NCBI RefSeq assembly: GCF_014237875.1
Contig: NZ_JACJVJ010000002.1
Location: 1,129,699-1,193,698 of the forward strand
DNA: 64,000 nucleotides
Direction of reading: 5' to 3'
Source of the DNA: Parasphingopyxis marina
GTDB lineage: Bacteria; Pseudomonadota; Alphaproteobacteria; Sphingomonadales; Sphingomonadaceae
The notes under the pieces are model-generated. The model had not been told where the DNA came from. It saw only the letters and a program-made list of their open reading frames with translations, and did no database searches. A program made the translations under genes and the position numbers. Positions 32,097 to 40,966 of this stretch are shown piece by piece; position 1 is the stretch's first letter, and every line of letters starts with the position of its first letter.

Positions 32097-32586
32097 CGTT
32101 GGCTGTGATCAAGTCAAAGAATGTACTCGGAATTGCACCAGTGCGACATGCAAGCAGCGCGTCCGCCAGAAGCCGCGCGTCATATTCGTCTTCGTCGTCC
32201 CACCATCCCCGCAATGACTGCAACGGCTCTACCAGCTCGGGCCGCGAGAAATAGCCCGCTGCTTCGACCATGAGCCTGTCGACGGTGTCGCCGTTCAGTG
32301 CGTCAATGAGCGGAGCAAGCGCCCGCACGTCGCGACGGCGCGCAAGAGCCACGAGCGCTTCACTTCTCGTATCGCCGTCGGGATCAACCAACCGATCGGC
32401 TAGAGCTTGTCGTACATCGATGGAATCTTCATCCGTCTGCGTACCGAGATTGAACGTAGCCCAATCCCGGATTTCTGCATTTTCGTGCGCCATCCATCCG
32501 AGCAGAGTTTCAACATCGAATTCTTCCGCGTCGCGACTTCGAAGCAAGACGAGAATGTTCCGCTGTTCGTCAGCCGGAGCACCCAT
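32089..32586 (-). CDS. HEAT-repeat protein
   Basis: A 165-residue soluble protein made of consecutive HEAT-like helical pairs: LLGWMAHENAEIRDWATFNLG, ALADRLVDPDGDTRSEALVALARR and ALAPLIDALNGDTVDRLMVEAAGYF. Such repeats bind proteins or nucleic acid. The ATG at 32586 overlaps the recN stop as TGATG, and the stop overlaps the ABM start. It may work alongside RecN or simply be co-transcribed. Base composition is a little lower in GC than its neighbours. Function unknown. Confidence 0.8.
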   Translation of the reverse strand: MGAPADEQRNILVLLRSRDAEEFDVETLLGWMAHENAEIRDWATFNLGTQTDEDSIDVRQALADRLVDPDGDTRSEALVALARRRDVRALAPLIDALNGDTVDRLMVEAAGYFSRPELVEPLQSLRGWWDDEDEYDARLLADALLACRTGAIPSTFFDLITANDG

Positions 32587-34247
32587 CACACCCCCTCCAG
32601 CAGCCGTTCCGCCTGCGCGCGCGCTTCGTCGGTGATCTCGGCGCCCGAGAGCATGCGGGCGATTTCTTCGCGGCGTTCGGCATCGCCCAGACGCTGGACG
32701 CCGGTGCGGGTGACGAGGCCGTCGGAGCTTTTCGCGATCTGCCATTGATGGCCGGCGCGGGCGGCGACCTGCGGGCTGTGGGTGACGACAAGCAGCTGCG
32801 CGCCTTCCGCCAGCCGCGAGAGCCGTTCGCCGATCGCGCTCGCCACGGCGCCGCCGACGCCGCGGTCTATCTCGTCGAAGATCATCGTCGCCGCGCCGCC
32901 CTGTTCGGCGAGCGCGACCTTGAGTGCGAGGATGAAGCGGGAGAGTTCGCCGCCCGAAGCGATCTTCGCCAGCGGGCCGAAAGGCGCGCCGGGATTGGTC
33001 GAGATTTCGAAAGCGATCCTGTCCCGCCCTTCCGCCGTCCATTGCGCCTCGTCCAGCGTATCGACCGCGGTGCGGAATTGCGCGGCATCGAGCTTGAGCG
33101 GTGCGAGTTCGGCGGCGACCGCCTTGTCGAGTTTTTTTGCCGCAGAAGCGCGCGCCTTGCTCACGGTTTCCGCCGCCGTTCCATAGGCCTCGCGCTTGGC
33201 CGCGACATCGGCTTCCAGCGCGGCAAGATGCGCGCCGCCCGCTTCGATCCGCTCCAGCTTTGCCGCCATTTCCTCGGCAAGCTGCGGCAGCGCGTCAGGC
33301 TCGACCCGGTGCTTGCGGGCGAGCGCGCGGATATCGAACAGCCGTGTTTCCGCCTCGTCGAGCCGCTGGGGATCGAAGGCGAGGATATGCGCGGCCTCGG
33401 CCAGCTTTTCCTCGGCGAGATCGGCTTCGATCAGCGCCCGGTCCAGCGCCGCCAGCGCCTCGCCGAGCAGTTCATGCTCTCCCGCGATCCGGTCGGCGCG
33501 CCGCGCCGCCTGGCGCAGCTTGGCAAGGCCGCCGTCCGATCCATCGAGCAGTTCCGCGATTTCGCCGAGATCGCCCGAGATCCGGTCGCCCTTCTGCATC
33601 GTCGCGCGCGCCTCGGCGAGTTCGGCTTCCTCGCCCGGCTGGGGAGCCAGCGATTGCAGTTCCTTCACGGCATGGGCGAGAAATTCGCGGTCGCGCTCGG
33701 CCTCTTCCACCTCGGCACGCGCATCGGCCAGCGCCTCTTCGGCCGCCCGCCACTCGGCCCAGCATCCGGCCAGCGGATCAAGGTCGATCGCCCCGAAAAT
33801 ATCGAGCAGCGCGCGATGGCCCCTGGGATTGAGCAGCCCGCGATCGTCATGCTGGCCATGCACCTCGACCAGCAGCCCGCCAATCTCCCGCAGCAGCGCC
33901 GCCGAAACCGGCTGGTCGTTGACGCTCGCCCGGCTGCCGCCATCCGCCTTGACGATGCGGCGGACGATCAGCGGTTCGCCGGGTTCGGCATCGAGCCCGC
34001 TTTCGGTGAGCAGCAGCCCGACGGGGTGGCTGGGGGGAAGATCGAAGGTGGCGCTGACGACGGCGCGCTCTGCGCCCTGCCGCACCAGCCCGCTATCGGC
34101 GCGGACGCCCAGCGCCAGGCCCAGCGCATCGAGCAGGATCGACTTGCCCGCGCCGGTTTCCCCGGTCAGCGCGCCGAGGCCCGCCTCGAAACGCAGGTCG
34201 AGCGCCTCGATCAGCACGACATCGCGAATGGAAAGGCCGGTCAGCAT
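32586..34247 (-). CDS. recN: DNA repair protein RecN
   Basis: A 553-residue SMC-like ATPase used in double-strand break repair. The N-terminal Walker A is in GALTGETGAGKSILLDAL. A long Ala/Glu/Leu-rich coiled-coil region covers about residues 150-370. The C-terminal half has the ABC signature SGGELSRFILALK and Walker B MIFDEIDRGVGG. Length and layout are normal. It follows bamD on the same strand after 82 bp. Confidence 0.97.
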   Translation of the reverse strand: MLTGLSIRDVVLIEALDLRFEAGLGALTGETGAGKSILLDALGLALGVRADSGLVRQGAERAVVSATFDLPPSHPVGLLLTESGLDAEPGEPLIVRRIVKADGGSRASVNDQPVSAALLREIGGLLVEVHGQHDDRGLLNPRGHRALLDIFGAIDLDPLAGCWAEWRAAEEALADARAEVEEAERDREFLAHAVKELQSLAPQPGEEAELAEARATMQKGDRISGDLGEIAELLDGSDGGLAKLRQAARRADRIAGEHELLGEALAALDRALIEADLAEEKLAEAAHILAFDPQRLDEAETRLFDIRALARKHRVEPDALPQLAEEMAAKLERIEAGGAHLAALEADVAAKREAYGTAAETVSKARASAAKKLDKAVAAELAPLKLDAAQFRTAVDTLDEAQWTAEGRDRIAFEISTNPGAPFGPLAKIASGGELSRFILALKVALAEQGGAATMIFDEIDRGVGGAVASAIGERLSRLAEGAQLLVVTHSPQVAARAGHQWQIAKSSDGLVTRTGVQRLGDAERREEIARMLSGAEITDEARAQAERLLEGV

Positions 34248-34329
34248 GAACCGGCTTTTAGCGCAAATGAACGCCGGGAACAGCGCCCCGGATCGCGGCT
34301 CTGTTAATCGGCGCTGCTAGTCTGCACTG

Positions 34330-35130
34330 CTAGTCGGCGCTGGGGGCAGCCGGGCCGCCATATTCCTGCATCAGCTCATAGGCACGGTTGTACCAGCGCG
34401 TTTCGGGATAATTGTGCGCGAGCACGGCCGCCGCGCGGCGCGCCTCTTCGACAAGGCCGAGCGCAAGATAGCTTTCGGTGAGCCGCATCAGCGCTTCGGG
34501 CGCATGCGTCGTCGTTTGATATTGTTCGGCGACCGAGCGGAACCGGATCGTCGCGGCAAGCCACTGGCGACGGCGCTGGTAGAAGCGGCCGATCTCCATT
34601 TCCTTGCCGGCCAGATGATCGTTGACGAGATCGAGCTTCAGGCGCGCATCGGCGGCATAGACGCTCTGCGGATAGCGGCGGACGACTTCGTTGAGCGCCG
34701 TCTGCGCGAGGATCGTCGTCGACTGGTCGCGGGTGATATCCGAGATCTGGTCGTAATAGCACATCGCGATCAGATAATAGGCATAGGGCGCGTCCCGGTT
34801 GCCCGGATGGATCGACAGGAAGCGCTGCGCGGCGGCGATCGACTGGGTGAATTCCCCGTCCTCGTAAAAGGCATAGGCCGCCATCAGCTGCGCCCGCCGC
34901 GCCCAAGGCGAATAGGGATGCTGGCGTTCGACTTCGGAAAAGATCGCCGCGGCGATCCCATATTGGTTCCGGTCGAGCCGATCCTTGGCAAGATTGTAGA
35001 GCGTGTTGACGTCACTCGCGACATAGCGGGTATCGGCACGGGTCTGGGCGCTCGGACCGGCGCACGAAGCGAGCGGAAGAGCTGCGGCGGCGGCAAGGAG
35101 AAGCGCCGCGGGGCGGGACTGGATACGCAT
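34330..35130 (-). CDS. bamD: Outer membrane assembly lipoprotein BamD
   Basis: A 266-residue lipoprotein of the BAM complex that inserts beta-barrel proteins. The signal peptide ends in a lipobox (ALPLASCAG), so the mature protein is acylated on Cys. TPR-like repeats follow (LYNLAKDRLDRNQYGIAAAIFSEVERQHP onward, including SIHPGNRDAPYAYYLIAMCYYDQI). I start at the ATG at 35130; the open frame continues upstream but has no signal-compatible start. The bamD-recN-ligA order on one strand is widely conserved in alphaproteobacteria. Confidence 0.96.
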   Translation of the reverse strand: MRIQSRPAALLLAAAAALPLASCAGPSAQTRADTRYVASDVNTLYNLAKDRLDRNQYGIAAAIFSEVERQHPYSPWARRAQLMAAYAFYEDGEFTQSIAAAQRFLSIHPGNRDAPYAYYLIAMCYYDQISDITRDQSTTILAQTALNEVVRRYPQSVYAADARLKLDLVNDHLAGKEMEIGRFYQRRRQWLAATIRFRSVAEQYQTTTHAPEALMRLTESYLALGLVEEARRAAAVLAHNYPETRWYNRAYELMQEYGGPAAPSAD

Positions 35131-35247
35131 AAGCCAAGCCTCTAGCGCAGCGCGATGCCCCCGCCAAGAGAGGAGATCACCCTCGGGCCACAAGGGGCGG
35201 ACGCGGCAGGGTTCCGAAAAGGCCGAGTTGGGCTATAGCCCGGCGCG

Positions 35248-36417
35248 ATGCTCCGCGTGCTGACCCTTTCGACCCTGTTTCCCGACGCCACGCGGCCGAC
35301 CTTCGGCAATTTCGTGGAACGGCAGACCATGGGCCTGGCGGCCCGGGACGATGTCCAGCTGGAAGTGGTCGCGCCGATCGGCATTCCGCCCTGGCCGCTT
35401 TCGCGCCATGCCCGGTACCGGCCATTCGCCGCCATCCCCGAACAGGAAATCTGGAAGGATATCATCGTCCACCGCCCGCGCTTTTCGCTGGTGCCGCGGA
35501 TCGGCGGACGCTTCTCGCCCGCGCGGATGGCGAAGGCCTTGCTGCCGGTGCTGCGGACGATCCGCGAGCGCTTTCCCTTCGACGTGATCGATGCCGAATT
35601 CTTCTATCCCGACGGCCCGGCGGCAATGCGGCTGGCCGAGGCGCTGGGCGTGCCCTTTTCGGTAAAGGCGCGCGGTGGCGATATCCACCATTGGGCGGCG
35701 CAGGCCGGCTGCCGCCCGCAGATCATCGCCGCGGCGGAGGAGGCCGGCGGCGTGCTCGCAGTCAGCGAGGCGCTGAAGGCGGACATGGCCGCGCTCGGCA
35801 TGGCCGAGGAAAAGATCGCGGTCCATTATACCGGCATCGATCGCACGCGCTTTGCCCCGGTCGACCGGACGGCCGCCAAGGCCGCGCTCGGCCTGTCGGG
35901 CCCGCTGATCGTGACGGTCGGCGCGCTGATGGAGCGCAAGGGGCAGCGGCTGGCGCTCGAAGCGCTGCCGCACATTCCCGGCGCCAGGCTCATTCTCGCC
36001 GGCGAAGGCCCGGACCGGGCGATCCTGGAACGGCGCGCGCTGAAACTGGGCCTTGCCGACCGCGTCGATATCCCCGGCGTGTTGCCGCACGATCGCGTCG
36101 CCGCGCTGGTCGCCGCCGCCGATGTGATGGTGCTGCCCTCCGTGTCCGAAGGGCTGGCCAATGCCTGGGTCGAGGCGCTGGCATCGGGGACGCCGATCGT
36201 CATCAGCGATGCGGGCGGCGCGCGCGAGGTGGTGGACCGACGCGAAGCGGGCGCCATCGTGGCGCGCGACCCCGGCGCCATTGCCGACGCCGTGAACGCG
36301 CTGCTCGCCGATCCGCCTGCCCAGGCGGCCGTCGCTGCGACCGTCGATCGCTTCTCCTGGGAGCGGAACAGCGAGCAGCTGTTCGCGCATCTTTCGCGGC
36401 TAGCCGAGCGGCATTAG
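35248..36417 (+). CDS. GT4-family glycosyltransferase
   Basis: A 389-residue GT-B fold enzyme. The N-terminal acceptor domain begins VLTLSTLFPDATRPTFGNFVERQ. The C-terminal nucleotide-sugar domain has LIVTVGALMERKGQ, RLILAGEGPDR and the E-x7-E motif in SEGLANAWVEALASGTPIV. It probably transfers a sugar in exopolysaccharide or glycolipid synthesis; the donor cannot be read from sequence. It is isolated, divergent from bamD, and its end overlaps the convergent Mth938 gene by 18 bp. Confidence 0.92.
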   Translation: MLRVLTLSTLFPDATRPTFGNFVERQTMGLAARDDVQLEVVAPIGIPPWPLSRHARYRPFAAIPEQEIWKDIIVHRPRFSLVPRIGGRFSPARMAKALLPVLRTIRERFPFDVIDAEFFYPDGPAAMRLAEALGVPFSVKARGGDIHHWAAQAGCRPQIIAAAEEAGGVLAVSEALKADMAALGMAEEKIAVHYTGIDRTRFAPVDRTAAKAALGLSGPLIVTVGALMERKGQRLALEALPHIPGARLILAGEGPDRAILERRALKLGLADRVDIPGVLPHDRVAALVAAADVMVLPSVSEGLANAWVEALASGTPIVISDAGGAREVVDRREAGAIVARDPGAIADAVNALLADPPAQAAVAATVDRFSWERNSEQLFAHLSRLAERH

Positions 36418-36771
36418 CGCCGCGACGATCCAGCGCCCTTCGTTTCTCAGCAGCCCCCAGCTGCGCGCCGCCGCGCGGCTGTCCATCGCCTCGACGCCGA
36501 TATTGCGCGCTTCCACCGCGGCGACGAAATCGGGATCGGGCCGGACGAGCGCCTCGCCGGTGCCGAGCAACAGGAATTCGGGGAGCGGATCGATCGCGAA
36601 TAGCGGCGCGAGCGCGGCATCGTCGAGGCCGTCGCCGTCCCAGCCGCGCGCCCATTGCGGCGTCAGCCAGAGCCCGCGCTCGAACACCTCCTCGCCGATG
36701 CGAAAACCGGTGCCGGCGAAGCCGTTTATGATCGGCCCCGGCCCCTCGGCTTCGCGGTTCAGCGAAACCAT
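36400..36771 (-). CDS. Mth938/DUF498 domain protein
   Basis: A 123-residue single-domain protein of the Mth938 family (PF04430), related to the mitochondrial complex I assembly factor NDUFAF3. Visible are INGFAGTGFRIGEEVFERGLWLTP, LPEFLLLGTGE, and a C-terminal EAMDSRAAARSWGLLRNEGRWIVAALMPL. Its ATG overlaps the secF stop (TAATG). Location after secDF is a conserved alphaproteobacterial arrangement, which suggests a role in membrane protein biogenesis, but none is proven. Confidence 0.9.
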   Translation of the reverse strand: MVSLNREAEGPGPIINGFAGTGFRIGEEVFERGLWLTPQWARGWDGDGLDDAALAPLFAIDPLPEFLLLGTGEALVRPDPDFVAAVEARNIGVEAMDSRAAARSWGLLRNEGRWIVAALMPLG

Positions 36772-37748
36772 TAGCGGGTATAGCCCTCCTGGTGTTCGGC
36801 CCGTTCGCCGCCGGTTTCCACCGGCACGAAGCTGTCGGGGCCGACCTTGAGCCAGATCAGGATCGGTGCGGCCATATAGACCGAGCTGTAGGTGCCGATG
36901 AAAATGCCGAGCAGCATCGCGGCGGTGAAGCCGAACAGCACCGGCGGGCCGAAGACGAGCAGCACGACGAGCGCGATGATCGTCGTCAAACTGGTCATCA
37001 CGGTGCGTGCCAGCGTCTCGTTGACCGACAGATCGAGCAGCGGAACGATGTCCATCTTGCGGTATTTGCGCAGATTTTCGCGGATGCGGTCATAGACGAC
37101 GATCGTGTCGTTGAGCGAATAGCCGATGATCGTCAGCAGCGCCGCGACGATGTTGAGATTGAATTCGAGCTGGGTCAGCGCGAAGAATCCGAAGGTCAGC
37201 GCGACATCGTGGAACAGCGCGAACAGCGCGCCGACGCCGAACTGCCATTCGAAACGCAGCCAGATATACAGCGCGATGGCGATCATCGCGAGGACGAGCG
37301 CCGTCGCGCCCGCCCGGAACAGCTCGTCCGAAACCTTGCCCGAGACCGCATCGACCGAATCGATCCTCGAACCTTCATATTCGGCCGTGATCATCTCGGT
37401 AATCTGTTCGGATACCGAATTGGCGGTGCCGCCGTCTTCGCCTTCGCTTTCGGTCTCGCGCAACCGGATCGAGACCTGGTTGGGCTCGCCGAAGCGCTGG
37501 ATCGAAACGTCGCCGATGCCGAGCTGGCCGATTTCCTCGCGCAGCCCTTCGACCGGCGCGGTTTCATCCTGCGTGAAGGTAACCTGGATCATCTGGCCGC
37601 CGGCGAAATCGACGCCGAAATTCAGGCCGCGCGTCACCGTGAGCGCGATCGCCGCGATCGTCAGCACCATCGACAGGATCAGGGCCAGGTTCCGCCATTT
37701 GAGGAACTGGATGTTCGTCGTGTCGGGAACGAGTTTCAGGAGGCGCAT
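36771..37748 (-). CDS. secF: Protein translocase subunit SecF
   Basis: A 325-residue RND-type membrane protein that, with SecD, uses proton motive force to help export through SecYEG. One N-terminal helix is followed by the periplasmic P1 domain starting GLNFGVDFAGGQMIQV, then five helices including LTIIGYSLNDTIVVYDRIREN, the family signature. The start overlaps the secD stop at 37748. Confidence 0.98.
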   Translation of the reverse strand: MRLLKLVPDTTNIQFLKWRNLALILSMVLTIAAIALTVTRGLNFGVDFAGGQMIQVTFTQDETAPVEGLREEIGQLGIGDVSIQRFGEPNQVSIRLRETESEGEDGGTANSVSEQITEMITAEYEGSRIDSVDAVSGKVSDELFRAGATALVLAMIAIALYIWLRFEWQFGVGALFALFHDVALTFGFFALTQLEFNLNIVAALLTIIGYSLNDTIVVYDRIRENLRKYRKMDIVPLLDLSVNETLARTVMTSLTTIIALVVLLVFGPPVLFGFTAAMLLGIFIGTYSSVYMAAPILIWLKVGPDSFVPVETGGERAEHQEGYTR

Positions 37749-39355
37749 CAGATCACAAGCTCCTTCGGGCGCTTATTCTTGAGCCAGACCGCCACCATCA
37801 TTCGCGTCACCGTGACCGCGGTGAAGACCGAGGTGATGACGCCGATCACGAGCACGACGGCAAAGCCGCGCACCGGGCCCGAGCCGAAGGAAAACATCAG
37901 CGCGCCACCGATGACATTGGTGATATTGGCGTCGAAGATCGCCCGGCTCGCTTCCTTGTAGCCGGTTTCGACCGCATCGACGATCTTGCGCCCGCGCCTC
38001 TGTTCCTCGCGTATGCGCTCGTTGATCAGCACATTGGCGTCGACCGCGACGCCGACGGTGAGCACGAAGCCGGCGATACCGGGCAAGGTCAGCGTGGCGT
38101 CCAGCAGCGCCATGATCGCAAGGATCAGGAACAGGTTCAGCGCAAGCGCGATATTCGCATAGACGCCGAACCGACCATAGGTGACGATCATGAAGGCGAT
38201 CACCGCGACCGTCGCGATCAGGCCGGCCAGCGCGCCCATCTCGATCGAGTCAGCGCCGAGTTCGGGGCCGACCGTGCGATTCTCGATGACCGTCAGTTGC
38301 ACCGGAAGCCGCCCCGATCGCAGCGCGATCGCGAGCTCGTTGGCGCTCTGCACACTGAAGCCGCCGGTGATCTGCGCGCTGCCGCCCAGAATCGGTTCGT
38401 TGATATTGGGGGCCGAAAGCGCCTCGCCGTCGAGGATGATGGCGAACGGCCGGCCGACATTTTCCTGGGTAACCCGGCCAAAGGCCCGGCCGCCGGGCCC
38501 GTCGAAGGTGAGGTTCACCGTCACCTGGTTGGTCTGGGAATCGAAGCCTTGCTGCGCGTTTTCAAGCTGGTCGCCCGAAACCATCACGCGCCGCTGGACG
38601 ATAACGCAGCCCTGATAGCCGGTCTGCTCGGCCCAGGGAATCGCTTCGCTGCCAATCGGCGCTTCGCAGGACTGGCCGGCGAGCGGATCGGCATTGTAAT
38701 TCACCAGCCGGAATTCGAGGCTCGCCGTGCGGCCGATCAGGCTCATCAGCGATTCCGGGCTGTCGAGCCCGGGCACCTGCACGACGATACGGTCCGAGCC
38801 CTGGCGGATGATCGTCGGCTCGCGGGTGCCGAGTTCGTCGATCCGGGTGCGAACCACCTCGGTGGCCGTCGATACCGCGGTATCGACCGCCGCCTCGAAG
38901 CCGGCCTCGGTCGGGGTGACGACGATCTGCAGCGAATCGATATTTTCGACGCTGTAATCGCGCTCGCCGGTAAAACCCACCGGCTGGGTCAGCTCGCGCA
39001 CGCGTTCCATCGCGTCATCGAGCTGCGCTTCGTCCCGCACGGTGAAGGCGATCCGCCCGCCGCTGCGCGAGATATCGCCGATCGCGATGCGCGGATCGTC
39101 GCGGTTCATCGCGTCCTCGATCCGGTCCGCCATCGACTGGAGCCGGGTGGCCGCGAATTCGTCGGTCTCGGCTTCGAGCAGGATATGGACCCCGCCCGAC
39201 AAATCGAGCCCAAGATTGACCGCCGGCTGCGGCAGGAAATCGGGGATCTGCTCGCGCTGCGCGGGCGTCAGGAAGCTGGGAATGGAGAGCAAAACGCCGA
39301 CGACGAGCAGCGCCGTCAGCAGCCACACCTTCCAGGGCGGGAAATCGTTGAGCAT
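37748..39355 (-). CDS. secD: Protein translocase subunit SecD
   Basis: A 535-residue partner of SecF. An N-terminal helix is followed by NLGLDLSGGVHILLE, the large periplasmic P1 head domain, and a membrane domain with GVAVDANVLINERIREE, the conserved TM4 motif containing the proton-relay Asp. Length is normal. yajC precedes it by 15 bp; secF follows with an overlapping start codon. Confidence 0.98.
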   Translation of the reverse strand: MLNDFPPWKVWLLTALLVVGVLLSIPSFLTPAQREQIPDFLPQPAVNLGLDLSGGVHILLEAETDEFAATRLQSMADRIEDAMNRDDPRIAIGDISRSGGRIAFTVRDEAQLDDAMERVRELTQPVGFTGERDYSVENIDSLQIVVTPTEAGFEAAVDTAVSTATEVVRTRIDELGTREPTIIRQGSDRIVVQVPGLDSPESLMSLIGRTASLEFRLVNYNADPLAGQSCEAPIGSEAIPWAEQTGYQGCVIVQRRVMVSGDQLENAQQGFDSQTNQVTVNLTFDGPGGRAFGRVTQENVGRPFAIILDGEALSAPNINEPILGGSAQITGGFSVQSANELAIALRSGRLPVQLTVIENRTVGPELGADSIEMGALAGLIATVAVIAFMIVTYGRFGVYANIALALNLFLILAIMALLDATLTLPGIAGFVLTVGVAVDANVLINERIREEQRRGRKIVDAVETGYKEASRAIFDANITNVIGGALMFSFGSGPVRGFAVVLVIGVITSVFTAVTVTRMMVAVWLKNKRPKELVI

Positions 39356-39370
39356 GGGGTGCGGCGCGCG

Positions 39371-39700
39371 CTAGTCGTTGGCCGCGCGCGCGGCATGGGG
39401 ATCGCGAACGTCCGACAGCGTCGATTTGAGCGCGGTCACTTTCTGGCCGCCACCCAGATCGATCTCGACCTCTTCGTCGTTCACCTTGGTGACCTTGCCG
39501 AGCAACCCCCCGCCGGTGACGACCTTGTCGCCCTTCTTCACCGCGGAGATCATGTCGCGATGTTCCTTCATCCGCTTTTGCTGCGGACGGATAAGCAGGA
39601 ACCAGAAGATCACGAAGATCAGGACGAGCGGCGCGACCTGGAAGAGGATACCGGCACCCCCGGACGGGGCGGCGGCGGCAATGACGGGCGTAGCGGACAT
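39371..39700 (-). CDS. yajC: Preprotein translocase accessory subunit YajC
   Basis: A 109-residue single-span membrane protein of the holotranslocon. One helix (LVLIFVIFWFLLIRPQQKRMKEH) carries the family's RPQQKR boundary, followed by an SH3-like cytoplasmic domain (VKKGDKVVTGGGLLGKVTKVNDEEVEIDLG). I use the ATG at 39700; the longer frame has no good start. It is the first gene of yajC-secD-secF-Mth938. Confidence 0.97.
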   Translation of the reverse strand: MSATPVIAAAAPSGGAGILFQVAPLVLIFVIFWFLLIRPQQKRMKEHRDMISAVKKGDKVVTGGGLLGKVTKVNDEEVEIDLGGGQKVTALKSTLSDVRDPHAARAAND

Positions 39701-39890
39701 GGATCGAAAAACCTGTAATCTGGAGGCGGGGCCATTGTACGAATGCGCCCTCTGAACGTGGCGCGCGTCTATCATCTATGGTGCGTTTCGCGCAACTACC
39801 AACCATCGGACTGCAATTTATTTGCGATCCATTTGCATCCGGGCACCGGAACGCTAGGCAAACGGTACAGGTCAGGGAGAGGAAATAATC

Positions 39891-40199
39891 ATGATTATCG
39901 TCGAAGGATGGGTGAAACTGGCGCCGGGCGAGATCGACCGGCTGCACGAGAAAGCGCTGTGGATGATGGAACAGACGCGCGCGGAAGACGGCTGTCTGAG
40001 CTATTGCTTCTCGCGCGCCATGGAAGAGCCGGACACGCTCAGGATCGCCGAACGCTGGCAAAGCCAGGATGCGCTCGATGCCCATGCCGCGAGCGCCCAT
40101 ATGGCCGAATTCAACGCGGCGATGGGCGGCGCGACGATCCTCGGCGCGAGCCTGAAAAGCTATGAGGCGGAAGAAAAGGCGACGCTGCTCGGCGATTAG
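39891..40199 (+). CDS. Putative quinol monooxygenase (ABM domain)
   Basis: A 102-residue single-domain ABM protein, similar in layout to YgiN-type quinol monooxygenases: an N-terminal strand, LHEKALWMMEQTRAEDGCLSYCFSRAMEEPD, then LRIAERWQSQDALDAHAASAHMAEF, with the conserved Glu, Trp and His. No signal peptide, unlike the ABM protein at 31.7 kb. A GGGAGAGGAAA ribosome-binding site precedes the ATG. It stands alone between yajC and tRNA-Pro. Confidence 0.9.
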   Translation: MIIVEGWVKLAPGEIDRLHEKALWMMEQTRAEDGCLSYCFSRAMEEPDTLRIAERWQSQDALDAHAASAHMAEFNAAMGGATILGASLKSYEAEEKATLLGD

Positions 40200-40222
40200 C
40201 CTTCAATTCGGTTCGGCGATGG

Positions 40223-40250
40223 TTGCATGCCGCCGCGACTGCCGCTAAAT
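40223..40250 (+). promoter_or_regulatory. Candidate promoter of tRNA-Pro
   Basis: TTGCAT (40223-40228) and CTAAAT (40245-40250) are 16 bases apart and end 13 bases before the mature tRNA 5' end. This fits a sigma-70-type promoter with a very short leader, although the -10 box is weak. Confidence 0.35.
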
Positions 40251-40263
40251 GCCCGCCCTTGGT

Positions 40264-40340
40264 CGGGGCGTAGCGCAGTCCGGTAGCGCATCATACTGGG
40301 GGTGTGGAGGTCGCTGGTTCGAATCCAGTCGCCCCGACCA
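40264..40340 (+). tRNA. tRNA-Pro(GGG)
   Basis: A 77-nt cloverleaf with an encoded CCA end. The 7-bp acceptor stem pairs CGGGGCG with CGCCCCG, the D arm is GCGC/GCGC, and the T arm is CTGG-TTCGAAT-CCAG. The seven-base anticodon loop CTGGGGG places GGG at positions 34-36, so it reads CCC/CCU proline codons. Confidence 0.96.
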
Positions 40341-40354
40341 GTTTTCCGAAAAGA

Positions 40355-40379
40355 GACGAATATCCGGCGGGTATTCGTC
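40355..40379 (+). terminator. Stem-loop 15 nt downstream of tRNA-Pro
   Basis: GACGAATA (40355-40362) pairs with TATTCGTC (40372-40379) around a nine-base loop. It is well placed to end or process the tRNA transcript, but there is no U-tract after it, so an intrinsic terminator is uncertain. Confidence 0.4.
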
Positions 40380-40525
40380 CGTAAAACGCCCGAGCGACAG
40401 CAAGGGGCGACCGTCCTCCCGACTCCCATATTTCACAGCTTTTCCCATCCTTGGCGATTTCGCTGTCCTACAGATAACCATATCGGTTATTTTATGGTCA
40501 TCCGATTCGCCAATGGAGAACCGCC

Positions 40526-40939
40526 ATGTCCATCCTTACCGGCCTGCTCGGGCCGCTTTCCACGGTCATCGACCGCGTCCTGCCCGATCGCGAGGCGCGC
40601 GACCGCGCCAAGCTGGAGCTGCTCAAGCTGGAAGGCACCCAGGCCGCCGAAACCCTTCACGCCCAACTTTCCGCGATCGTCGCCGAGGCGCAGTCCGCCG
40701 ATCCCTGGACCAGCCGGGCGCGGCCGAGCTTCCTCTACGTCATGTACGCGCTGCTGCTCTGGGCGCTGCCGATGGGCCTGATCGCGGCCATCCGCCCCGA
40801 AGCCGCGCAGAATATCGCCGCGGGCATGAACGCCTATCTGCAAGGCATTCCCGAGCCGCTCTACGCGCTCTTCGGAACCGGTTATCTCGGCTATACGGCG
40901 GCCCGCCAATGGGGAAAGATCAAGGGCGTCGATCAGTAA
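40526..40939 (+). CDS. Gene-transfer-agent type holin (3TM holin family)
   Basis: A 137-residue protein resembling the three-TM holin family associated with alphaproteobacterial gene transfer agents (PF11351). The amphipathic N-terminus contains ETLHAQLSAIVAEAQSADPWTSRARPSFLY, which is characteristic; then come hydrophobic segments VMYALLLWALPMGLIAAI and LYALFGTGYLGYTA, with a basic tail (ARQWGKIKG). Holins open the inner membrane so that lysozyme or particles can leave. No endolysin, capsid or portal gene is nearby, so it is either a dispersed GTA gene or a phage relic. It lies 185 bp after tRNA-Pro. RBS AATGGAGAA is a reasonable match. Confidence 0.85.
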   Translation: MSILTGLLGPLSTVIDRVLPDREARDRAKLELLKLEGTQAAETLHAQLSAIVAEAQSADPWTSRARPSFLYVMYALLLWALPMGLIAAIRPEAAQNIAAGMNAYLQGIPEPLYALFGTGYLGYTAARQWGKIKGVDQ

Positions 40940-40966
40940 CGGCGGCAGCGTTCCGGGCGATGCGCC

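Noticed and set aside
34310..34340. A CTGCTAGTC-type direct repeat at the end of bamD
   Set aside because: It is only a few bases long, partly within the bamD stop region, and explained by local slippage; no structure or function is suggested.
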